A DNA stretch of 64,000 nt, from assembly GCA_004794655.1 (NCBI GenBank), contig SMMW01000149.1, positions 868,001 to 932,000 on the forward strand, read 5' to 3'. The stretch comes from Marisa cornuarietis (taxonomy: Eukaryota; Mollusca; Gastropoda; Architaenioglossa; Ampullariidae). Each line of letters starts with the position of its first letter. The stretch's first letter is position 1. The notes below the pieces were generated by a model that was given only the letters and a program-made list of their open reading frames with translations, made no database searches and was not told the DNA's origin. Of the stretch, positions 11,496 to 25,000 are shown in pieces. The translations under genes were made by a program, and so were the position numbers.

Positions 11496-14400
11496 GGCAA
11501 CCGCACAGATAACTGAAGTGTTAAGCTCCTGACAACTGTATGCATAAATGGCAAGAAAAATGGAAAGCACAACAGAAATCTAAAATGTTGTGAGATGCGT
11601 GGTAAATATCCCACAAGCACGCTAACTGCACTCGCTGATAGTCGTCGTGCGTCGTTTAAAACATACGCCGGAAGCTGTCTTCGCATCAACAGTTTTCACA
11701 GTGTCTGACTCATGAAACCAGTTTGGGCACATTGCCTGTTCACAGTTAATTAAACAAACGACAAAGAGCTTCCGCTCATTAAAAAAAATAAAAAATCCCA
11801 CGGTGGGTGGGTGAAGGATGGAATGGAACCACCAACCCTCGCCCTCAGATTTCAGCATGGAAAACTAGATCTTATCTTGGCTGCTTGGTTTACAAACACA
11901 AGGTCGGTGCGTGTCAACATGACTCGTTCACTCCATGAAATATTGGGGCAACTTTATGGCAAGTAGATACGACTACTTATGTAAGCTAACCCCGGGGATG
12001 CATCGGTGGCATCTCCTTTTCTGGTGTGAATTCCTCACTAGCCCCGGTACGGGTGCATGAATAAATTGAAATGGTGTACTGAGCTGTGAAGACCCCTGAG
12101 AATTCTGTCCCCACCCGATGCCACAATTCTGATTGTGTATATGAGTAAAATGAAGATTTTCGTCTTCTGCTCAAGATCCTGATATATATTTTGGTCAATC
12201 CAACGAGAAGATAGTACTAACAATAAGGACCAGTTATTGTTCATGCACTATCGTTAATTTTTTTCATCAATAGAAGGGGAAGGGAGGGGGGTCAAGCTAA
12301 AAAATAACTTTTATTGACACTTTTATTTAACTCTACTAAAGCATCCGCTTCATCTCCATTTCTGCCTAAAGGATCTCCTAGCCTCTATTCCCTATCAAGA
12401 GCGGTTTCCTGAAGAAACTAACGTCATACTCACATTGCACAGAGCCCCACGAGGTCAGTGTAGTTCTACGTACCACGTGAACACAAGAGCAGTCATTCGG
12501 GTCACACGCGATACTCTCATCAACGCAACCGGAGGAAGAAAGTCCGGAGAGCAAGGTCGACATGAAAACGACAGACAGGATACTGACCCAGAAAGAAGCC
12601 AAAATAATTCAGTACTTAAAGGGTAACAGGGGTCAACGCCAGGAGGTAAAATTTTCATATGTACTACCGCATGCAAGCACACGCGCTCCATTTAAGAATG
12701 CTTTCACGTTAGCACAAACTGACGAAAACAGAAGTGTGTAAACAAAAGTGTATAAACTATTCTAGTTGAAACAAGATACTTTCAGCAGACATGGAGGGAC
12801 ATGAAGGGTCAGGGAAGACAAGTCTACAAGTAGCACTGTAGGACGTCTGCTGACTAGATTAACGCCGTATACGACAGAACTCAACTCGACAGGCCTCGAC
12901 GAGATTAAATATGGGCGAGTTGGTGGTGGAAGTCCTTCAGCTCTCTCACCACAAATACCACGTCTACGTCACAGCGGTTTGCACACTCCCTCAAGATGCT
13001 GAAAGGTGTACAGAAAGAAAGAAAGAAAAGGCTCATAATGCCTCATGTGACGGATGCATGAGTTGGCGCCATCCTTCGTTGTAGAAGCTTTGAAAGACCC
13101 CAGCACACCTGCTTCCGCTTTCTATCAGAAAAGTTTTGGCTATGGAAGTAATCACACACGTGGGATGAGGATGGAAGATACGTTAAGATGTCCACGGTTT
13201 CCACATACAGTCGACTCCCGATCTATGCGTGTTAAAACTATGCGAATTTTACAATTGTTAAAATATTTTTAAGAATTGACAACAAAAATTTTAATTAAAA
13301 AACGAGACTTGCAGAAATACTGGGCTTGAGCTGTTTATTGACTTCTAGGTGTGAATTTTTTCTTGTTGCCCACCAATAGTACTTAACGTTCGTGCCATCT
13401 TGGATGCTTGTAACCTACTGTTACTCTCCAGTGACCTGTATAGATTATCGGCATGACTTTGGGCGTGATGAAATTGTCCACAAAAAAAAAGCAGCAGCAG
13501 AAGACAGCGAGCAATAAATGGTACCAGTTTATTTTAAATGAGGGATTTAAGAAAGAAACTTTGTGAAAACGCAGCATTACACGGCGGGCAGTGTACTGAA
13601 GCAAATTCTAAACACTCGAGTTCACGAATCAAACTTCCTATCAACTGTAAGCCACGCAGATGACTTTAAACTAGGATGTTTGTCCAAACGGTGTGTTAAA
13701 ACATTTAGTGAAGTCTGATTACACAGAGGCCAAAAAGCAACTTCTTGTTCGTTACTGACAAATTCTCTATGTACTGAACTGGAAGAAAGTACACTGTATT
13801 CTTAAAATCGGTTTTTGCTGCGACAGGAGCTAGGGTTTAGACTTGGTGCTATAAATATTCGAGGGTGTGTTATCTGACCACTATAGGTTATGTAGATGAC
13901 TAAATCATGGCCGGGGGCGGGGGAATACCTACCGCGGGGAGTAAATCTAAAGAAATCCAAGACGACAGGAATAAAGATAACATTTCAAAGTAACCGAATC
14001 TCTTGCTCGAGTAAGAACATCTGTTCTGGCCTTTGTTATCTCGATAACGTCTACACATATCATTATCACCGTTTCCCACAAACATTAGCACAGAAATCGC
14101 TAAATATGTAAATGCTAAATGCAAGCACCCTGTCTATGCTTCAAACAGGTCCCCATGAACAAATTATAATAACAAATTCATAAAAAATATCTAGCTTTAG
14201 CTTTCAGTCGTCGTTTGCAGCTGGCAGCTAATGATTTACAATCCAGAGAAACAAAAATAATGACAAAAGCAAAAAAGCAAATGTTTTTTCTTTTTCAAAC
14301 TCCTTGACAGAATCTTTTGCATACTCAGGTTTGTTTGCAAATGCAACACTTTTAACAGTCAACATTGTGTTTTTTTGTCAGTACAAAATACATCACCTGG

Positions 14401-14520
14401 ATGCACAACAATTGTTTGGTCTGATAAAAAATATGTAGTTAGTTTTTTCCATGAAAGCGATTGACAGTCCCAAGATCAAATTTCTCCATGACCATATTTT
14501 TGGGTGGTTTCAAGATCACT
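11496..14520. other. intergenic DNA, no gene supported
   Basis: Several short open frames exist on both strands, but none has family similarity or a coherent exon structure. A minus-strand frame at 12378-12602 is cysteine-bearing but has no upstream in-frame ATG (see rejected items). Confidence 0.45.
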
Positions 14521-14522
14521 TC

Positions 14523-16053
14523 TTTATTGCAGAATAACATACTGTGAGTAAATTCACTATAAAGCTAGATGTCAGCATCCAGTCATCCAAGCCATCAGAA
14601 AATCATTTACTGTCCAGTGATGTAATGACAGCTAAAAATAAACCCCACAAACCACTCTCCTTTACTTTGAAACATCATTTCTGTAAAATCTCTATTGATC
14701 TGTTCATACAACCCAGCCATCATTCCATAAATGGTGTGTGGATAAATATTAAAGGCATTAACTGCCACAAATGTGATGGCACTAAATAAAAATCTAACAT
14801 ATCTTCGTAACAACATAGTTTTGTGTGCAAAGTATTTGCATTTCATTTACCTTTTCATGGAAAATTTCAGGTTCCTCCAACTCTGAAATGTGATTAGGGT
14901 ACCACACCCTGAAGAGCACCGGTTTAAAAATATGCTGTTCAGGAGAGAAGACTGTGTTACACTTTCTGGAAACTTTCACCTAAAACCGATACTTATGAAC
15001 CGGCATTTCTACATGACCATCTGTGACCAGAGGTTACGTTCATAGTGATCCAATGGATATCAGGAAGTGTGTAACAAAGTCTTCTGCTTCTGGCACACTT
15101 TCCATCTGTTCTGTTGGCAGCATGATGAACTGCATGAAAACTGAGGATGACCGACGATTGATCCTACAAAACTGAATGTTTGATAAACTTGCATCAGGAA
15201 CAAATACCCCAAAACAGACTTTTTAAAAATTTTTGTGAAATGCATGCTGCGATGTGACATTAAAACAAAATTTTCGGAGTGACCGACAGGTTCGCTGAAA
15301 GCTTACTAGAGTTTAAAGATACACAGGTCATGACCAAAATGTATACCTCGGCTTACTGAAATTGTTTCAAAAGTAAAAATTTCTTAGTCAAGGAAAATTA
15401 GTCTATAAGGAAAAAAAAACCCAAAACAACTACTGAAAAAATGGCACCTTAATAATATTCTTTCCTTCCCCCACCCTAAATGCACAAGTCAGATTACAAA
15501 AGCTGACTTAAATAAAAATGAAATGTCCTGTAAACTTTTGCCTAGGCTTCCTAAACTGAAATGTCATGAACAGAATATACAGAAACTCTAACAAACATAA
15601 CATACAAGCCCGTCCTTCATTAAAGGCTTTGGAGGACATGCATGAAAATGGCATCCCCATAAACAATTCAAATTTCTGCAGCAAAACATGAAAGCAAACA
15701 GATGAACACTGCATACTGCATAAAAGAAGTTTGTGTGCAACTCTTTAACTACTTTTTATGACAAATGTATATTACACGACTAGGATTAAATAACAGTTCT
15801 TTGTCTCTAAATTATTTCACATGGACATGATAAGGACTTTTTACAGAAAGAATATGTGGCAAAAAGTGACAGATATGAGTGTGCATTGCTAAGGTGTACA
15901 AACAAATTTTAGACTTCAAAAAAATGTCCAAAGAAAAGAAGCAAAGTTCCCCTAACCAAGTATATTTTTTTAAGAGTTTCCCCCCAAAAAAAGCTTAATA
16001 GAAAAATGATACCAAACAAGCAAACATTTGCTGGCTAAACAGAAAATCAACAA
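14523..16053 (-). other. probable 3' UTR of endophilin-B
   Basis: This AT-rich stretch follows the endophilin-B stop codon and lacks recognisable transposons. A minus-strand AATAAA (plus-strand tttatt at 14523-14528) is a candidate poly(A) signal. Other AATAAA copies exist, so the true end is not fixed. Confidence 0.35.
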
Positions 16054-19000
16054 CTATCCCAGAACTTCTAAGTATGTTGTTGGGACTTTCCCCACTTGTG
16101 AGCCCCTCTCTGCCATCATCCAGTCAGGGTCAAGTCCCTGGACTCTGTACACCATGATTAACTGCCAAACAAAAACAGCATCCAAATATTATTAGACACC
16201 AGACCATACACATCACACAGCTACTTATGTGCATACCCCAGTCCCCTTTCCCCACCTAACGCAACTTAGACCTGACTTCATGACACTTTAATACCTTAAA
16301 ATGTATCAGACTTCAAGAACGTTTGAAAATAACAGGTTTAGCTCCAAACAGGATAGTACTCTCCATAATTTGGGTGACCACCCCAACACATCTCCATTCT
16401 CAAAGATACAAGATACACGCCATCTTTGAGCACAAAAAGAGGTCAGGGATGTAAAATTGTCTATTTTGTCAAGACTACACACATGGGTACAACCTCTTTC
16501 TGAGCATGATAATGTGTGTTGACATCTTGAGAAAGGAAAGGGGTCATTCACTGAAATTTGAGGGAATGGTATCTTGGACAAAACAATAATTTAAAAAAAA
16601 CTCTTGTAACTTTAAAAAAATGCTTATTATTAAACAGCCTTTAAAAGGAATAGCAATTTGTATAAAAAACCATATATCCTTTAAATACTTTTACAAGATT
16701 AACTGGGACCATTAGGCAATTACACAAAAGACTGGTTTGGGTAAAAGTTATTATTGCAAAATATGTTGCAGAGCATTATTTATAAGCTAGCACTATTTAT
16801 TCAACAGTTATTCAACAACCTATGTTAAAATTTAGATAGGAACTGCATTCACTTCCCCCATCAAATTTAAAATATGCTCCTAGAACTAAATACATAAAAA
16901 ATGACAAATGTTTGCTGCTTAAAAGCTACATCCTTTAAAAATGTAAATGTTAGTTTATCAATTCTGATGTAAATAAATTTTTTTTTAAACATGTGTGTGT
17001 GTATGTATATATATATATATAAAATTACATAAAACACAATTTACTTTTATCTATGAATCAGGCAGAAAAAAGCTTTCAGTGTCTAATTGCTAAGAAGAGA
17101 ACACCACAAAAACAAAGTCAACAACATCACAAAGTACACACAAAGAGGCTTTGGCTGGCGTGCATTGAGGAAAGATGTTCTGGTAACCTGAACACAGCAG
17201 CAAATAATTCAACCTAAAATACTCTAAAAACCCACATAAAAAAGGCAAAGGAGAATGTAAATAAGATGAAATTTTGATGTTAACAATTCAGGAGAAAGGT
17301 GCTGTAAATCTTCAGAATTTTATGATGGAAACTGCAGTGAAACTTCCTAGCTTTTTAAAATTGGTAATTCATTAGATAAAGATGACACCCCTTTTCCCCT
17401 ACACATAAGAAATAAGATACAAGAAAAGTACATCCAAATATTCTGCATTTGAAAGTCCACTTTTGTCCTGCCTCATTTTTTAATTTATCGCTGACTTTAA
17501 CCTATTGGATTGTTCTGCTACAACAGCAAAGGCATACATACTAAATTAATTTTAAAACTGTTCAAAATGAAAAAAAAATTCCACAAAGCCACAAAAGCAA
17601 TAAAAGGAGCAAAAATAAAAAGTCAACAAGGTTCACTAAACTATGATGCAGAAACAATTTTCAGTGCTTAACAATTGCAGTTGAAGGGTGCATTTCTGTG
17701 CCTGCTGCATAAAAAGATTTATTCACACACACACACACACACTGATATGCTCTTTTATGGCTCTGATAAAGCATGATAATGCTTGTTCTGCATTTCTAGT
17801 AAAACGATAACTATCCTAAATAAAGTTACCTCAGATTAACAACCTACACACTGGTGCCACAACAGTTATCTGCCAATTGTAGTTCTACAAAATCTGAGCT
17901 AAACATTTGGGAGAAGCAGTAAGTTTACATGAGGAAATGAAGCAAAAACAATAAATAAATAAACAAACAACAACAAAAAAACCAAAACCGGAAGCTGTAT
18001 AAATGGGTCAAGCAAAAGAGGTGAAATATGCTTGGTTTTTGTTTCTTTTTTCACAAAGTTCTGAAATTTAAAACCTAAGCATTTAGTACAAAGGCAGAAA
18101 AAGGTGCCCAAAAGAAAAAACCCACTTGTTTTCTCTCAGTAAATTATTTGCACAACTGCAGTCACCAACAAGTAATAATTAATTTTTTTGGATACAATGG
18201 GATTTCTTACAAATATGAAGCAGCAACTAAACAGCAATGTTTCAATAGTGTTATGGCAAAATTTTTCTTATTCTCTCCTCAAAGTTACTTTCCAGTTTTT
18301 ATTTATTTTTTCTTTTAAGGGTGCGAGAGAGTCATGCGAATGTGTTGCAGAAACCTGCACATAAAGTTGGCGACTGCACGGTCAAATGCACACTGACACA
18401 TGCTCTGTGCAAGGGCAAATTCCGACTTGAAAAGACTAAGATTGAAATTTTCTTGTTTAAGGTGATTAACAAGCATGTGGGAAAGTAAGTAAATAGTGAC
18501 AATAAAGTATTTAAATAAAAGCGCATGTAAATAAGAAGAAGGCAAAAATCCTTGCAGCTAAACTTGGAAAAGGCCGTAATTTCTGCAATATTCTCCTTTT
18601 ATAGTTCCCTTATATTCTAACCAGTATCCTCAAGGTTAAAATGTAACTGAAGACTGGTGCACCATGAAGGCATGGTTTTGTTGTTGTTGTTGTTAATAAT
18701 GCAGACAGTACGCAAGTTCTTAAAAGGTTTGCTGCATGGGACGTATATCTACTTGACTGGTATTACCTCATCTGCAAGAAGAGACAGCTCAGAGCTGTCA
18801 GCCGCGTCATAGTCATACAAAACTCGGGCCTGCTTTTTCTCAGTTGGGGTGGGAGCAGTGACCTGGATGGCAGGGGGCGCTGAGGGTCGCAGGGGAGCGC
18901 TACTGTTACTAAAGCTGCTGGCAGCACTGGTCGCCCCCAAGCCCCCGCTGCTGGTACCACCACCTGTGGAGCTGTTGGAGCTGGAGTTGACATTGTAACT

Positions 19001-22000
19001 GAAACAGTGAGGAGGCCCACACCATTGATTGCAAGCGCCATCCCCCCAATCAGTGGCACAGATAAAGCTGGCGTTTGTCTCTGTGTCTAGGCAAGGCCTA
19101 ATCTTAGTCTGATGATGGAAGGTCATACCTCAGATACTCTGACAAACTAGCATAATCTTACCTGGCTCTGCCTCTTTCACTTTCAGAACTATTTTTACCA
19201 GCATATTACTGTATCAAAAGGGAGATAAACTAGTTTTCACCAATGAAAATCTTAATATTTTTATGAGGCACTATAAAAAAAAACTTTCATTTTTGTCAAT
19301 ACAGTTACAGGTATTTTTATATTTAGCTTCGGGGAATAACAACATGCAATCCATTCCCCAAGAAATAAAAAAAAAAAAATTTTCAATGCCATGTGGAAAA
19401 TATGTGAAAATGTTTAAGGAAAAACCAAGTACTGTCTGCAAAAGAATATCACAGGCTCAAACTCCACAGATTTGACATTTGCCCAACTAAACCAAGATTA
19501 AGCCTTGCACCTAAACAGCATGCAATATAAGAAGAAAGTAGACCCAAGGGAGACCAGAACCATGCAATCCACTAGCTGACTGCCAGCCAAGATGATGTCC
19601 TAATTAATGCTATAGCTCCAGATAACACTGTCTGCAGCAAATGGAGTTTCTGCCCTTATGTCTGCTCTAAACTGCCAAGATTTCATTCAAAGGTATTGCA
19701 GTCTACACTGTTTTCACATATTTTTTGCACTGAAACAAGTTGCAGTCACTTATATCAAAACCTCAAATCTGAAGCTACACAATGCAGCAAAGAGTACAGA
19801 CCCTTGCTTCTACATTCCTTTTTTTAAATGAAATGTGTGCAAGATTATGAACTTATAGCCGAGCTACATCAGAAAGTCATATTTATGTTTTTGCCTATTT
19901 AAAAAATTCATGACAGCAGAAAATTTGCTGAAATTATAAACATGAATACAATCAAGAAACTTACAATTCAGGAACACACACAGGACGCCAAATTTATATT
20001 TATTAAAAAAATTAGAAGAAAACAAAATGGATTTCACAATACCATGATAACTGAAACTCATAAGCAAAAAGACAACTTACACATTTGCATATGTAACCTG
20101 GGATATCTAACAGGCAAAATGGAATGAGGGAAAGAAATCATGAAAGTCTGAAATAATTTATACAGAGGAATGTTTATTTTTTAAAATGACCTCTCACAAA
20201 AGCTAAATTTCATGCCTAATTTTACCCTGTAACAGTCTACTGTTTAAAAATCATTATTTATTATTTTGGAAATCAAGTTGACATACTGCTGCATTTATAC
20301 TAACACCCTTGATCTTAAATGTTGTTAAATAATCTATATTAAATACTGAAGCTTTGGGCATTAAAATTAAGAACAAAAATAAGATTCGTCAATCTTGTAA
20401 AGATTTTTTTTTTGAAAAATCTGAAAAGTACATGATTGGTAAAAGAAGCCAGAATATTTCAAAGAATATTTTAACGAGCTAATGCATGCATGCACTTCTT
20501 TAAAATCAAATGAACAGCCTATGTCACAAAATATGTTCACTGCCATGCACTTTGCAAGAACATATTAATAACACAGCACAGGACAGATGGCTCTACTCAC
20601 TGATCCCATGTAGGGCAGAGACTAAAGCTTCTGAAGGAATTAAGACATCTACAAACAAGAGCTTACATCTCCATACACATGACAATATGGAGTGATAAGG
20701 AAAGAAAAATCAGCTTACTCTGATGATGCCAGAGAGCTGCAAAGATTTCAGTAAAACTTCAAGTGGGCAACTGCAGTTGGTTTTAAATGCATGTCACCGT
20801 GTGACTTCCCCCCCACCCACAAAAAACCAAAACCAAATTGACAACAAACTCATGTTATAATCCCCTACACTTTTGGGTGTTTAGAAACTTGAAAAAGGGG
20901 CCAGAGGTCAAAGTCACAAAAGGGTTGAGAGTATGTGTGATGACAGCAGCAGGAGCAAGCATGAATCTCTTCAAGATATCATGGCTATGTAGGAAGGTGA
21001 GCTACATGACTGCAAATTTGGTCCATCAAATATCCCTTAATGCTTTTGTAAAAAGGCATCATGAAACTGCTGAATTAAAAGAGAGGACTAGGAAACATGT
21101 ATATCATACAGTTAAACCACAAAATGTTATTTTAATTTTTAAAAAGTAGTTAGCAGATTGCAAGGTTATAGAGAATACTGTTCTGGTTGTTTTACTGTAA
21201 AATACTGGTTTATGCTCAACGACATCCGGGGTACGAAAGGAAAGGTGTCAGGTACAGCAGCATGAGATGGGTAGGAAACAGGAAAATGGTGTTGATGTCT
21301 GTTGACAGCTGCAAGTTCTGGAAGCTTTGAGCAGGAAAAGCAATACAATCTATCTCAACCACACAGTTGCACACATACACAAAGAAATCTATTCTGTGCT
21401 TAACCCTACTCCTGAAAACAATTAATTAATTTATACTGAAACACTGACTCAAACCTTCATTTCATTACGTTTTTCACAGGATTTTATCAAAAGATACTAA
21501 CAGGCACTTGAAGTCTGAAGACAGTAGACTGAAGCAATATTTACAATGTCTCCCAGTAACAGTGTTCGCTTACGTCTGCTTTTGGATTGGAATCAGAGAG
21601 TGCCTATGTTAAGATTAGAAGGAACTTACTGCACTTAATGAAACAGCGTGGTAAGTGAAAAACTGAATGGAAGGGTGTGTTAGTAAAAAAGATGCAGTGA
21701 GTGCAGAATATTGCAGGGAATCATAAATGAACCTACTTTATTTAGTCTGTAAAATACAGCACTTACAAAGAAAACTAATGATACTTGACAATTAAAGCTG
21801 TCAAGAAGAAGTTCCTTTATCCTGAAAGCCCCATAACTTTGTGCATGAGACAAAGGACAAGAGTTTAATTTAGCTGTTTAATCAAAACAGTAAAATGAAC
21901 AGACTGTTTATCAAACAGTAACATGTTCATTTTAGGTTGACTCCCCTACCTATGATAATGTTCTCTGCAGGGATTGTAAAAAATACTTGCCCCTCTCAAA

Positions 22001-25000
22001 ATCAGCATTTTCAAATATGTCTTACTTCAAATACAAATCTCACTTCAAAGCTAATTAAATACAAAGTATAGCTCAGGGCCTTAGCAGCGATAAAAAAGAT
22101 CAATAGCCTTTGATGGATTATTTGTCCATGCTCCAGGATTAAAAAAAAAGGGAAAAGAAGATATTGTTGTGATGAGAAAGATCATCTGTTATTTACCTTC
22201 CCAGCTGACGCTGCAGATCTGACATGTACTGCTGACACTGTGCAAAAAACTTTATCTGAGCCTCGATGAAGTCATTCAAACAGCGTAGGTGATGTGCCTG
22301 TAATAAGATTAACAAAGTCAGTTGTACTGATGAAGATGGTGCAAGGGACCATGGCAAAAGAAATTAAGTTTTCAAAATTTCACCCTACATAAGAAATATC
22401 TCTCTCTCTCTCTCTCACACACACACAGCAAACACAAAACACACACACCACACACATACACACTGATACATCTGTACAAAGATATGTGCACACATGCACA
22501 CAAATGTCCAAACTGGCTCACGTGTGTGCTGTTTATGCCTTCCAAGAGGATTTTGGTGATCTCTGCTTGGCGGTCAAACTCTGCCTGTGCAGAACGTAGA
22601 TCTGCTTCAGCCTGGAAAACAGTACAACTGACACATCTCATAGAAGGCCATGAGAGCTGTAACTGTTTCATCTTACAACAGGTAACTGATATACTTTACA
22701 AAAGGTACTGTAAGAGCTATAACTGATACATCTTAACAACAGATGCACCACAAAAGGTGAAATAAACACCTATTCACACTTAATAAAATGAAAATCTGAG
22801 CTTTTAAAGCCTGTAATCTGTCTTTGACTATTTTCAAAGTATTTCAGTTTTTTAGGTCTACCAGTTTTGGAATTTCCATAAGTTTAAGTGGACAAGCATC
22901 CATTCACACTTAATAAAAATGAAAATCTAAGCTTTTAAAAATTGTAAATTTAACCTGTTTATTTTTCACTATTTCTTTCAAAGTATTTCAGTTTTTTGTT
23001 TGAGGTCTACCAGTTTTGGAATTTTCATAACTAAAAGTGGATCTAAGTAACATAACCTGTAAAAAGTAGATTTTCTAAATCTACCTCCCTTTCTCTCTCG
23101 CATAGACATTTTATTTGCCACTCCTGGAAATGGTCCATTTCAAAGCTTATGCTCAAGTCTGGAAGCCGAAATGCTGTCAACAAGCTGTCGTCTAATTAAT
23201 CCTAATGTAGGGAAATGCCAATATCTGAAGGGTATGAGCATTATCTAATGTTCAGCATCTGGGATGATGAAGATTTTGAAAGGGAAGGAAATACTGAATT
23301 TAAAAGCAGACTAAATTTTCTTCAGAGTTACATACTTTACATAATCCCAGGATTAACAGCAAGAATTTTGCAAAGACAAATCAGGCAATAATCTCAAGAT
23401 TGCAAAACAAACTGTGGCTAGATGGGGACACTCTGCAATGACAAAACAAAGGACAGCCAAACTCCTGCCAAATGGAGACATTCTGCAGTGACAAACCACG
23501 AAACAGCCAGCCACACTTTGACCAGATGGGGACATTCTAGAGTGACAAACCACAGGACAGCACACAAACTGGAGCAATGTGACATTCTGAGGTAGAAACT
23601 TGAGAAAGGGTAAACTCTGGCCCGCCAGAGTTTTTGAGGTGACAGTCTTTAAGAAAGGCTGACAAACTTTGGCAAGATGAGAACTTTCTGAGGTGACAGA
23701 GCCCCAGGTTAGTCAAACTTTGCACTAGGGTTAGTCAAAGAGAGTCAAGAAAAACCATTACTGTTTCACTACCCAATACTATAATGCATGAAAATATGTT
23801 TTAAACAATTAAATGTATATTTTTCAATTTTAGGACAATGCCTAGAAGGCTAAGGGCTAGCTAGAATAAAAATGCAGTAAAGCTCATTCAACATGAAAAA
23901 AAGTTAGTCACAATTTTAACTTTTACCCTAAAGCATATGTACTATTAGCTTCTGATGATTAAATTGTGGTCTGACAATTCAGTATTTGAGGAAGGCAATG
24001 AATCAGATTTGGGATAAGTTTAAAAATCTGGCAAAAAACTGGCAGAAGGCAAAAACCTTTGTCATTGTTCTACATGCCAAAGAACATCAAAAGACTGACT
24101 GAATAAATACATTATTTTAAAATTTTGATTAAAAATCCCTGACCACAGGACTTAAGACAACTCCATTTGAAAAACTAAACAATTATGATTTCTAAACCTA
24201 CATTGCTTGCATCTTTCAAAACGTCTCATTATTTCAGGAAGGAAAATACCATTTCGACACAAATGACCACAAAAATTGCTAAGGTTAGGCGTAAAACTTG
24301 ACATTCAAGATTTTTTCTTAAAAAAACATTCAGAGTTACTTAATACTTTTAAAATAATTTGGATCACAGATGCTGATGATTTTGAGTGGACCTTTCAAGT
24401 CACGAAAGCACACTAAGACAACAATGGTTACGTAACACCATATCACAGTGATTTTCTGAAAACAGTAAATATCAATATGTCTACAACTTTATCATACAAT
24501 AAAATACATGTAATCCAAGACACATGGGCAATGCATGGCTGCATACAACAGTGTATAGGAAACATGGTGCCCATACACTTCTGATGCAGCCTTTTCCCTT
24601 CAATGAAGAAATTACGAATGATCAAAATGACAAATATAAAAAAAAATCACTTATTAAGAATGCAACCACGATAAAACAATCTTTAGTAAAATGATAAAGT
24701 CTTGTGTAAAAATGTCAGTATGAGCATTTAGTTCACTCTGCAAAAGGCAAGCATTAAAATATGAAGTTCTGTGAAAGACAAAAGATGAACAATGAAGAAA
24801 TGCCAGCTTTGCAAAAAATACACAAATTCAAATGCACAAGCATCAAAAACCATTTTATGCAGTCTACTTCTCATGACGCAGCAGCCGATTTTATCAAATT
24901 GATCCACAATACAATAATGTAATGATCTGGTCCTGCGCGTGTACACACACACATACATATGTACGCCAGTCTGAACAAACCCAAAGCAGTAATGCAAGTG

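Noticed and set aside
12378..12602. Minus-strand frame that looks like a secreted cysteine-rich peptide
   Set aside because: The apparent signal peptide starts from TTG, with a stop just upstream and only an internal ATG. Cysteine spacing matches no known pattern, and there is no second exon. Not supported as a gene.
18999..19126. Upstream extension of the endophilin-B linker exon frame
   Set aside because: The frame stays open past the acceptor, but the previous exon ends in phase 2 and joins exactly at the ttcag acceptor at 18999, so the extension is intron.
21230..21330. Possible extra endophilin-B linker exon on the minus strand
   Set aside because: There is a good acceptor (cctgctcaaag), and the frame that fits the flanking phases is open to a gtaccc donor, but its product is very hydrophobic. 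The Pro/His-rich frame that looks like a linker has the wrong phase.
22372..22671. 99-aa minus-strand frame covering an endophilin-B exon
   Set aside because: Only 22522-22611 is exon; the rest translates flanking intron and the (TC)n(AC)n repeat.
23353..23725. Cysteine-rich minus-strand frames
   Set aside because: They are produced by the diverged tandem repeat (Ser-Pro-Cys-His patterns every 19-20 residues) and end in no gene structure.
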